A stretch of DNA of 64,000 nt, taken from assembly GCF_019703515.2 (NCBI RefSeq), contig NC_059358.1:49742594-49806593 (forward strand), read 5' to 3'. Position 1 is the stretch's first letter; each line of letters starts with the position of its first letter. The stretch comes from Myxocyprinus asiaticus. Taxonomy: Eukaryota; Chordata; Actinopteri; Cypriniformes; Catostomidae. A program made the translations under genes and the position numbers. Positions 33,576-44,175 of this stretch are shown one piece after another. Under the pieces are notes generated by a model. That model was not told the DNA's origin. It made no database searches and saw only the letters and a list, made by a program, of their open reading frames with translations.

Positions 33576-35403
33576 ATGAGTGCTTCTCATTTTAAAAATT
33601 CAGTACAGTTTAATTTCATTATTTCATTTCATCTAAAATTAAAATGCATCCTTGTTTCCTGTCCTTGAATCCTTTTCTTGTTTCCTAGCTCCCTTTTTTG
33701 TATACTATTTTGGATTCTGCACCCTATTTTCTCTATATTAATGTGCGTACCTTTTTTGTATTTTTAAGTTTATCTAACATAATCAGCTTTATTGCCAAGT
33801 ATGCTTACACATACAAGGAATTTGTCTTGGTGACAAATATAAATTGTGACTTATCATATTATATTGTGACTTATAATCACAATGATCTTGCTGCTGACAG
33901 AACATTTAGAAATTGTTTCCCCATAGTGCATCATTAGCCTAATTTCACATCAAATTTAACATCAAAAGCGCAATGTGGTCAAATGTGATTTATTAAACCA
34001 CAAAAAGCTGTGATTTAATTATTATAATACAAGGCCTTTGTGCTTCAGACTGAAGAGGTGACACACAGTTCACTCGTAGGGCTCATGATATGCCATTGTT
34101 AGTGCTTTCAGATCAGTTCACTTGCACGGTGGAAGCAATGTGCTTCAGCATCATTTACGCTGTACAAATATTTGCAACTGCTATAAGTTATACAAATAGA
34201 AAAATAGACAACTCGTTACATTATTTTGTGCAGTAACTGCATCCTTCTTGAATGTCAGGTATACCTCTATGATACACAATATTTATATACATGCAGAAAA
34301 GGTGGCGTTTGTCATGTTTTTGTTGCAGGAAAGTGAGTAGGTATATTTAAACATTTTGAATATACTATTATTTGATATTGTGATTTATTAATAATTAAAA
34401 CCAGAAGCACTTACGCATGACATCATATCCTGTGCGTTGCAGTGTTTGAAATAATTTTGCATGCTCTAAGTCCAGGTGGCTGCTCACAGCTGGCTCAGGG
34501 AACTCATCATGGTCTTTCGCTTTAATGGGTTGACCAGGAGAGCAGTGTTTTCTGATCAAATTCATTTTCACCTATCTGGGCCTCTGAGTCTCACTGCTTT
34601 TCTTTTAAGGCAGTGTTGACAGCCCCAATCTCCTTCATGTGGGGTTTGTTCCATATGCTTGACCCCTGGTCATGTGCATCTGGTGCTGTCACTGTGTTGG
34701 ACGAATTTGTATGATATTGAATAATGTGCCAGCTATTCGATGTCATGTGAAACAAGGATTCTCAGTCTCAGTAGCAAATAACAAAGCAGGAGATTTTAAA
34801 CTCTAAATTCTGTAAAGTCAGATTTACATTCTGATTTGCTTAATGTAATTGTAGTTCACCAACTATCGAAACCAAGGTGTCATTTTACAGAACATGAGTG
34901 AATGAGAATCAAAGCATTCAAAGCAGCTTAGCTGTTCCACACTATTCTGTGCTCAGCAGAGGTATATATCTTCATGATCTCATTAACAGGTACATAAATT
35001 TAGTGCAAGCAAACACAGAGTGGATGGACTGATATGAAGTAACATAAACCCTTTTCTGTATGTACAATTTTAGGAACAAACAAATGTTTAGGTTTAGCTT
35101 AATAGAATATTGAATTCATGTAATTAAAAGACTGATTTTACTGTATTTATAATAAATGGGATTAAATATGAATAAATGAAAATTAAATATGTTTAACGTC
35201 ATCGAATTTATGTAACGCCTTAGATGCTGAAAGAGTACACACACATACAAATTGCATGGTAACAAATGCATATTTTGGTATTTATTCTAGTGCACACACC
35301 CTGAAACCTACATCATACATGAAAGAAAAAACATAACCACACATACTAACATGTATACACACATATACATTGCATGCATATTTTGGTATTCATACACAAA
35401 CAT

Positions 35404-35464
<61 letters not shown>

Positions 35465-35849
35465 CTCAGGGTTTGACATAGAGCAATGCCAGCCAGTCCT
35501 CAGTAACCACAAGTGCCCTTTTTCCTGGCACTGCCAATTTTCAGCTGTTGTGTCTAGACCACAGGAAATACATCATTATGGTTGTTTACAACTAACAGGA
35601 ACTTTGAGTGGAAAAGATTCTCTGATCAAAATGTGTACACACAGAGCCTGTATGTGTCTCTAACCCTGTGCAGATTGTTGTTTCTGCAAGATTACAGTAG
35701 CACACATTGAGAATTGTTCATGATTTCACTTGCACTTTGGATTATATAACATGTTCACAGAGTGCCCTGATACAGTATGTAGTTAAAGTGATTTCTGTCA
35801 AACTGTGAAAAACTTTGAGAAAGTAGATCACCCAGAAAGAGAAAGAGAG
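33576..35849. other. Mostly featureless non-coding stretch
   Basis: At 33775-33835 the sequence agctttattgccaagtatgc resembles the 3' tail of a minus-strand LINE. 34300-34440 weakly matches 18930-19065. Otherwise only the CA microsatellite is evident. Confidence 0.5.
35408..35461. repeat. (AC)n microsatellite
   Basis: About 27 uninterrupted AC units. Confidence 0.98.
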
Positions 35850-36499
35850 GTTTAACAAAATCTTTATTATAGTATTAATTCTTTTCCATTAACATCTAAT
35901 TTTCACTAAATCAGTTTACAATCCTACAAATGCCTTTCAAAACAGTTCAAAACGATCCCTCTATTTCAATAATTTAAAACCAGCATTACATCATCCCCAA
36001 CCTCACACAAAAAATATACTGTAAACTGAACAATTACCTTATTTTATCATTATTTATTATTTTTATCTTATTTTTCCAAGTCTTCCTTATAGCCATCTTG
36101 GCTGATCTCAACAGGAAACTTAAACACACGTTTCTCCTTTCATGGAAGTTATGCTTTGGATAACTGATAAAACATTGATAAGAGAATTTTTCACCCATGC
36201 TTACTAAATTCCTTAAAAAAAAAATAAAAAAATAAAGAAAGACCTCTCAACCTCACACAGTGAATAAACAAATGGTCAACAGTCTCTTTCACAAAAGGGA
36301 GAGTCTCTTCCCACTGCTGGATTCAGGTGCGCCCACATGTCTGTTTGTAGCTATAAAACTATGGATCAGTATCCACTGTAGATCTGCTGCACATTTCTCA
36401 TTGTTAGGTTTGTACATCTCCAGCATCCTCTAAAATCTGGTCAAACACTTCAGACCACCTCCAAGCTTTGACTCTTCTCAGGACAGCCTGATGAGACAC

Positions 36500-38050
36500 T
36501 TTAAAACAAATAATTTATAGTGCCTTTTTACCAATGTCTTTGAACAATCCCAATTATGGAGTTTTGAATGACAAAATTGTATCTCCATTTTATTGGTTCT
36601 CCTCCTGTGCAGCTGCAGAAACATATAGATGGAAGTCTATAGTTCATCCCCCAGCCCTGCAAAGGCTGACATTTTAACACTCCTGGCAATGCTGCACGAA
36701 CTTCCTCCAACACTTGATCCAGGAGTCATAAGGAACAAATCCTTGTATTCTGCTGAAGAGAATCTGCTGTTTTCCACCCATTTCCATCTCTAAGATGCTC
36801 AATCTTAATGCATCAAGCTCTGATCGGACAATTCCTTATGTTACTTGAAGACAAAGTTTTAATTTGAATTTAATTATGAAGCAAACATTTCCCCATAATT
36901 CAGTCCTGTGGATGTAAAATGTCTTGATTTAAAGCAAAAGTCAGATGCCACACTCTTAACATGGAGCAGTTAAATGGAGTAATTTTGCTCAAATCCAGTT
37001 AATTTAGTCTCAGTAAAACAACTGTCATACCAAAGACTTTATATTCTCCTTAACAGAGCACATGCCACATTGGTCCACCCCAAATCTTCATATGTGCTGC
37101 CTGTAGTCAAAAGGTGTAAATTGGACTTCTTATGTCTACCAGGCTTTGCCCCCTTCTTGTATTGGCAGATACAATGCAGATCCAGGAATCCAGTGCTGTC
37201 TCGACCCAAAAAACAAACAAACAAACAAACCAAAAAAAAAACCTCCCAATCTCCTCTGGATATCTTTAACAACATTGTCCGGTTGCTCTAAAAAATGTAA
37301 CCTATGCCACCACTTCGAGGTATCCATGTTATTTATAACCAAGACTCTATCACTGTAGGATAGTTCTGGTAATAGCCATTTCCATTTAGACAACTTAGCT
37401 GACACCTTATCCAGCATTACCTCCCAGTTCTTCTTTTTATAACTGTCTACACACAAAAACACTCCTAGAAATTTGATACCTTCCCTTCTCAAGTGTAGTC
37501 CCCTAGGAAGTTGAGGAGGCCAATTATTTTCCGGAGGACCCACAATAAATCCCTCCCTTTTCACCTAATTAACTTTAGCAGAAGTGGCTTATTCATATAC
37601 ATCTAAACTCCTACAGAGTGTTCAGATATCCTACTGCCCAGTAATAAAAACATTAACATCATCGGCACAAGCCTATCCAGAACAGCTCATGGGGTCAATG
37701 GGATTTACAGACACGATGTGATCTCCTGAAACCAGAAAACTCTTCAAATCACTTCTCAGTTCGCACAAAAGAAGCTCAATTGCTAGGCTATAGTGATGCC
37801 CTGATAGAGGGCACTCCATTGAATACCTCTCCTAAAGGCACTGGGCAATTCAAACCACTCCCCATTTTGAGAAGTACTGAAGCCACTGTACAGAACAGAC
37901 ATATCCATAGAATGAAAGTTTTTCCAAAGCCAACTGCTTTTTAAACCTTAAGAAAATCATGACCCTCACAATCAAAAGCTTTCTGTTGATCAGTAGATAA
38001 AAAGCCTATATTACAATCACTGCTAATAGAAACAGAAATAACCGATATCC
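36500..38050 (-). pseudogene. Tx1-type LINE reverse transcriptase, decayed
   Basis: On the minus strand GFLSTDQQKAFDCEGHDFL (motif A, about 38010-37955) and CADDVNVFITGQ (motif C, about 37670-37635) are visible in different frames. A longer open stretch (37564-37136) reads EGFIVGPPENNWPPQLPRG, GIKFLGVFLCVDSYKKKNWE, KVSAKLSKWKWLLPELSYSD and WWHRLHFLEQPDNVVKDIQR. This is the thumb region characteristic of the Tx1 group. A C-terminal trace, LEEVRAALPGVLKC, lies at 36713-36670. Poly(A)/poly(T)-rich replication errors and stops interrupt it. It is inactive. Confidence 0.8.
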
Positions 38051-38354
38051 ATACATACCCCTTTTCCACCGATGGTTCCATGGTTTGGGGGTGGGTTCCT
38101 GGGCCAGTGTGAATTCTCTAAATTTTCCACTGCAGAAAAGGCCGTTCCGGGGGCCGAAAACCTGGTTCCGCACCGGCTCCATAAGCTTGCTGGTCTCCAC
38201 GCAGGAACCAGTTACGTCATGGGGCGGAGAGCGGGGTAATGTTTTCCCAAACAACAACAATAGCTACCGTCTGCAGCTAGGGGTACTTCTTCACTCTATT
38301 ACAACAATAATAATAAAAAAAATTATCAGACATCAAAAATGTTCAGGGAACACA

Positions 38355-38600
38355 GACAAAACAAGCATTCTACTTGCGATATGGTCTTTATGGAGATCCG
38401 AGATAAACAAGAGAGACTGCAAAGGAAAAAAAATGTCTACGAGAATGAAGATACAGCACGAAATGATGCACGCCGGCTTCAATTGATCAAATCATAAACA
38501 AATTGAAAAACACTTAAGGGAGTACAGGCACCATAAGAAGGACCTAAGCAAAAGCAACAGTGGACAGAGCAACAATGTTTTGGACTGAATCACCAGTGTC
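38355..38600 (+). pseudogene. Myb/SANT-like DNA-binding protein remnant
   Basis: Read across three frames, the segment gives TDKTSILLAIWS, then QERLQRKKNVYEN, MMHAGFN, KQIEKHLREYRHHKKDLSKS and NSGQSNNVLD. Helix spacing with Trp in LAIWS and the KxxKxLxxEYRxHKK pattern resembles the Myb/SANT-like proteins that accompany Harbinger transposases and help them bind DNA and enter the nucleus. Stops and at least two frameshifts are present. CTGATCTCTGTAAGT at about 38608-38622 looks like the exon's splice donor. Confidence 0.6.
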
Positions 38601-39083
38601 CTTAGCAGCTGATCTCTGTAAGTTTTATTACATTTGCCAACTTTGTTAGCTTTCCTTACACAGTTGTTATCTTATTTTGTACATTGTTTTGTTCAGTAAG
38701 GAGATTTTTGACCAGCTACTCATTAAGTTTGGGGCTTTCTGTTAAGTAAACCAGTGGGATTCTCAATCAAGACGTAAACATAATATTATATGCTATGACA
38801 AAAATCCAAATATAACCATCTGCTACACTAATGTTTATAATAATTCTACTGATACAGTATACAGAACTTAGCAGGTTAAGCCATAGTTCAAAGAAAATAA
38901 TGTAATTACATTACCTGTCATCTTTAGTATAGATGTCATCTGTGACAATCTTCTGAGCAATGTAATAACATTAGATTGCATCACTCTGTATGTTTAAATT
39001 TCTCCTCAAAAACAAGAGTAAAAGCTGTATACAAATACTGTGACACATCATGTTTGTTTGTGGGCAGGTGAGGTAGTCACATG

Positions 39084-41016
39084 TGTTGGGCGCTTCGTTC
39101 AGGAGTGGGTTTGGTTATTAGCAATAATTAATAATTATCAAAGATCAATAAAATCAATAGAACATTGATTAGAATCAACATTAGCTTATTAATCTTTCAA
39201 AACAACAATCATCAAAGAATAACTATCATTTATCAAAATCAATAGAATATTTATTATCAAAGATAATTATTAATTATTAAAATCAACAAAACATTGATTT
39301 GAATTAACATTAGCTTATTAATCCTTCAAATCAACAATCATCATAGAATAACTATCAATTATCAAAATCAATCCTGGAACCAGGGACTAATAACCAGACA
39401 GTATAACAGTCTCAATATAGGATTGTTCTCTTAGGAAAGTCGATGTCTGGAGAACATCGACATTCAAAAGGAAAACAATGAAGGCTTGAATCCAAGCACT
39501 GACATCCCCTGCCAGCCCTTGACACAGGTGCATGCAGAACAATACCAAAACACTTCTCTTTAAAGTATAACAAAGTTTATTGATGCAGTAATATAAATTA
39601 ATAATCAATACAATGCAGTCAATAAACTTCTGACTTCCAACTACAAACTAAACAGTAACGTGATTAGATATGGTAACAAATAAGCCTATAATGCATGAGA
39701 GGAAGTTATATGTGTGTGTGTGTGTGTGAATGGGTGTATGGGTGTGTAAGTAGAGAAGGAGGGCACAAAATGATGGACGTGGCTCTCGTGGGGAGTACAT
39801 CACGTGAGGTTTCTGGTCAGAGAATGTGGCCATGAATGTGGGCGGAGAGACTGCCCGTTCAACACGTGTCTCCGCTGGTACGATAACTTAGGAACAAAGC
39901 TGGGCTCTATTGCCAAGTTATCTGCTTGCCAAATGTGTGTGCAGGTATGTTTGTGAGGGGTCGTGTGTGTGTGCGGTTAGTATGAAAGAAAGATAACAGG
40001 GTGACAGCACCAAAGCCGGTTTAGCGATCGTGGGAGAGATGGCAACCGTTAGTTTTATCACTCAGAGACGCGGTGAACGGCTCGTAATCCATCCCCTGCT
40101 GTCGTTGGTTCTTTAATGGATAAACGCAGTGTGCCGGTCTCACCCGCAATAGCAGAAATGCACAAACTGTCCAATATGGTTGGACGACAACACAACAAAT
40201 CTCATTCGTGGTAACAGTAAGTTAAAGTAATACCTTGAGTATTATTAGCAGCAATGAGCAGACTCGGCAGTCCGAAAACTGTACAAGCAATAGCCTTGAT
40301 TCACAAGAATAACACACTATAATAATCTATCTCTGCCCAGACGTAAACGTCTTACTTGAGTTGCGTGAGGACGAGGGTAGAATGTATGTTCGTCCGTCTT
40401 TTGAATCCGACTCGATTCCTCGAAGCTCGGGTGATGACGGGAGGCCATTTCCTCGCTCTATCGGTGGGTGTACCACTGACTTCTCGGTGGGTCGGCGGAG
40501 AAGTCAGTGAAGTCGACTCTATTGAATAGGGAAGAGAAATCTTCTTCACTTCTGCAGGCAAATGGATGATACGGAGATTCGCACTGAGAAATCTCAGCTT
40601 GTCCAGCGAGATGGAGGTTGTATGGCCAAAGTTCAGGTACGTATGTTACTTCCTTAGGCAACGAGGCTACACCTGGGAACAGCAGGGCTGCAGCTAGACG
40701 CGGCTCATACTGTCACTAGAAGCAACACCAGAAGAATCTCCGAGGTTTTATACTCTCGATGATGTCATGGCTGAGGGACACATTCTGTCTTGCGTTTCAT
40801 CCAATAGGAGTTGAGAGTTCGATCCTTCAGAATTTAAACTATAGGTGTAAAGTGAGCAAGGCTTGATGGGATCTATAGTCTGTTTTGGACTCCCTTTGTT
40901 TGATTTTGGTGCTGTTGTTATTATCAGGCTTTAAGTGATCCTATAGGCCGCTGCCAGGCTTTATGACTGTATGTAAGCCTGCCTTTGCCTCCTATTTGAG
41001 TACATGAGGCCCAACA
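39084..41016 (-). mobile_element. Solo LTR (retrovirus-like or other LTR element), 1.93 kb
   Basis: The ends are TGTTGGGC (39084) and GCCCAACA (ending 41016), a perfect 8-bp inverted pair of the TG...CA type. The flanking tetranucleotides catg (39080-39083) and cgtg (41017-41020) differ by one CpG-type transition and fit a target-site duplication. On the minus strand there is a TATA-like gagagtataaaacc (about 40755-40742) and an AATAAA signal near 39575, suggesting minus orientation. No internal coding region remains, as expected after LTR-LTR recombination. The length is large for an LTR. A 129-bp tandem duplication lies at about 39130-39390. Confidence 0.7.
39130..39390. repeat. 129-bp tandem duplication within the solo LTR
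   Basis: Two imperfect copies are marked by aacattagcttattaatc at about 39177 and 39306. The units are AT-rich with many atcaa words. Their function is unknown. Confidence 0.75.
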
Positions 41017-42303
41017 CGTGAAACTACCACTTAGCCCATTACGTCATCATTCGATTCTCAAGTTAGTGGAAAAGCACTGCTGGTTTACGAAAGGCTCCAG
41101 ACTGCTCCGGCCGTGAACCAGTGGAGCACAGGCTTGGCACGAGAACATCACCATTTCAGTGGAAAAGGGCTAATGGTAAATTCCTGTCCGATAGAAAAAT
41201 AGCAGTACAATTCCATTCTCCACCCATTCACACAAAAATCCCCATCATATTGTCTTGATGCACTTTGCAACTTTCTAAAAATTTCTACCCAGTCTCAACC
41301 CTTAATTGGAGCATATACATTGAAGAAAAGAAATGTAAACTCTTTCATTTCTGCTGTAACCAATAACACTCTGCCTTTTTCCAATTCCAATGTTGACATT
41401 TTTAAATCCAAATTCTTTGGAAAAAAAACAGCTACTCCTGCACTCATATTTGACCCATGATTAAGAATACACTCCCTCTCCCACCATCTACAGCAGAGGT
41501 GCCCAAACTAGGCCCCGCCTTGCCATAGATTACGATAAATTATGCAGTTCTTCGTTTTTAATTAATCTTTTTATTTATTTTTTAACTTTTTTTTTTTGCA
41601 TTACAAAAACTATAGTTTATTTGAAAAGTAGAGAGCATAAGTGATTTAATTTTTTTAACATGTATATGTGTACTTCAATGACCTTTAAATATGTACTGTC
41701 TGAAAGTTTGCTCCATTGGCCATCCCAGGTGCCACCCCAAAATCTTCACTAATATTGGACAGCTCCAAAGTCAGAGGTGGGCATTCAATACCACCAGACA
41801 GAACCTAGTTGATTTAAAATGGTGTGTGAACTGAAGCAGTGTCAAGAAATGACCGATAATTAGGTAGACTCGCAGAACAGTGCTCACAGTCATCCAAAAT
41901 GAAATATGGCTTGAACGCACACTATAAGTTTTGCAGAATTTCATATCCGCGTGAACGCGACCACTGAAGCGCACCCATGAAGCGGGCTTGATAAAGGTGA
42001 GGGTAAAAGGTAGGGGAGCATTTCAATATAAACAATGGTTCCATTCACTCCAAACACCACACAACATTATGACAAGCACTATAAGTGAACAGACCAGGAC
42101 TCTCAAAAATCCCTTTTCTGCCCTACCAGCTTGACAAAAACGGTAATGCCATAAAAAAATTCTTCATATTGGGGAGTCACATGACGCCATGTGAGGAGTG
42201 GACGTGTGAACGGCGAGCTCTGCTCACTTTGCTATTTTATTACTATTTGTGTCATCGGTGAGATTCGATACACCCTGATACATAACTGTTCTAGGAAGAC
42301 AAT

Positions 42304-43165
42304 ATGTCAAAAAAATCAAAATCCTCAGGCTATGGAGATATTAAAAGACACTTACGTGCTCGGGCCTATTCCCCGGAGCAACAGACTGAAAGCCTTGGAC
42401 TCAATTCGGACGGTGAACTGAAAGAAATCCAGCGTGAATTGATGAATGTGTCGTTGACACATTCCTCAATGTTGAGGAAAGTCATTGAGATTTGGAAGAT
42501 CTTGCTGTAATATGTCGATCAATCACTTCCATTGAGATGAAATTCACTGAGTTTCACTGAATTTCACTGAGAAATTCACTGATGTCCAACTGACGTCCAT
42601 TAACTGGAGTCATCGAAGAGGGAATTATCTGCTAATCCACTAGCTACCAAGGTGGATTTCTAACACGTTTGGGGAAAAACTGATCAAACGTTGATTTGGA
42701 AAATCGTAATCCACGAAACAACGTCAGATTTGTTGGAATTCCTGAGAATGAAGAAGGCCGAGATACGGTGAAATTCCTAGATGAACTCTTCCCGAGTCTG
42801 CTCGACATAACAGGCCATAAGCTGGAAATCGAGCGAGCTCACAGAGTCCCGGCTCACAGATCCGCAGAGGGAGACTGGCCCGATCAATTCTGGCCAAGTT
42901 TCTGAGATCAGCCGTCTTGTGTTGCATGAGGCGTGGAGTAAAGGAAGGCTTTCTTGGAAGAACCACAACATTTTCTTGTTCCCAGACTTTGCGAATTCGA
43001 CGAGAGAAACGTGATCGATTCAAGGAATGCAAGAATCTCTTACATCAATGGAAGATCGCTTTTGCACTGATGTTTCCGGCCAAACTGAGAATGGATACTA
43101 AGGATGGCCCCAAAGTATTTATATGTCCACAGCAAGCAATGTCCTTCATAACAACATTGGAGTGA
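42304..43165 (+). pseudogene. L1 ORF1 protein (copy 1), broken
   Basis: The ATG at 42304 opens MSKKSKSSGYGDIKRHLRAR. The coiled-coil region is frameshifted and shortened (42510-42690). The RNA-recognition region is readable as RNNVRFVGIPENEEGRDTVK and HKLEIERAHRVPAHRS. The C-terminal domain is in another frame: RTTTFSCSQTLRIRREKRDR and IAFALMFPAKLRMDTKDGPK. This is the layout of the L1 ORF1 nucleic-acid chaperone, a trimeric RNA-binding protein needed for retrotransposition. Several frameshifts and stops mean it is dead. Confidence 0.85.
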
Positions 43166-43608
43166 GTAAGCCATTTGGTGTTTCTCATGTGGCCCCCAAG
43201 TGAACTTGACTCGCTAAATATACACTTGACTGTCTGAGGAAGCTGGGTGCCATTTTGATTATTTTTGTGTTGGTTCCGCCTAGCGGCTGGAGTTTGTTTT
43301 GTGTAGTAACACTCCTTCAAGAAACTCTTGCATCGACGGAGGATCGCTTTTGCACTGATGTTTCCAGCCAAATTGAGAATAGATATTAGGGATGGCTGCA
43401 AAATATTTACATGTCCACAGCAAGCAATGTCCTTCATAAAAACATTGGAGTGAGTAAGCCATTTGGTGTTTCTCATATGGCCCCCAAGCGAACTTGACTC
43501 GCTAAATATACACTTGACTATCTGAGGAAGCTTGGCGCCATTTTGTTTCTTTTTGTGCTAGTTCCACCTAGCCGCTGGAGTTTGTTTTGTGGAATAACAC
43601 TCCTTCGG
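43033..43608. repeat. 288-bp tandem duplication of the ORF1 tail and inter-ORF start (copy 1)
   Basis: 43033-43320 and 43321-43608 are two copies at a spacing of exactly 288 bp (gatcgcttttgcactgatgt at 43054 and 43342). The unit covers the last ORF1 codons and the start of the spacer, ending in ggctggagtttgttttgtg. The same duplication exists in copy 2 with a 287-bp spacing. Confidence 0.9.
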
Positions 43609-44175
43609 GACAGTTGTGGATGAATATGCATGTTCCTTGTGTTTATGCCTCCTATTGGCTGGAGTTTGTTTTGTGGAGTATTTTTTGCAGGATTTTGGAA
43701 GGATTAGGTCATCTGCTGCATTCATGAACAGCCGGCTCACTGAACATCCATTTGACTGTCTGAGGAAACTGAATGCCCTTTTTTTTGTGCTGGTTCCACT
43801 AGAGGCTGGAGTTTGTTTTGTGGAGGAACACACCTTTGATACAGTTTTGTGAATAAATCTACATGTTCTTTGTGTTTATTCCGCCTATTGGCTGGAGTTT
43901 GTTTTATAGATTATTTTCTGTTATGTAATTCTGTCTCACAAAATTTGTATAGAAGCACTGGACTTGGAACAATCCGACGGCAAAGTTGTCGCGGGGACTC
44001 TCGTAGGTGTACATGTCTGAGTTTAGAGGTTGGTGCTGTCGTGTGCGGGGGTTAATGTGCACGTTTTTCTTTTTTCTGTTTGTTTGGTTCGGGGGGGTTT
44101 GATTGTTGCACTAATGGGAATGTGGTCTTTATAATTTTATTTTTGACACACAATCTATTTTTTTAACATGTCAAA

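Larger units (their letters stand above)
38057..41168 (+). mobile_element. Myb-domain DNA transposon (Harbinger-like?) carrying a solo LTR
   Basis: The inverted ends are CCCCTTTTCCACCGATGG at 38057 and ...TTTCAGTGGAAAAGGG ending at 41168; the first 12-15 bases match as inverted repeats. Without the LTR at 39084-41016 it would be about 1.18 kb. A Myb/SANT-like relic (38355-38600) points to the PIF/Harbinger superfamily, whose members encode such a partner protein. No transposase and no clean target duplication were found, so the superfamily is an inference. Confidence 0.6.

Noticed and set aside
35408..35461. Regular short repeats checked for CRISPR-like or satellite organisation
   Set aside because: It is a plain dinucleotide microsatellite. 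No array of repeats with unique spacers exists in the window, and none would be expected in a vertebrate.
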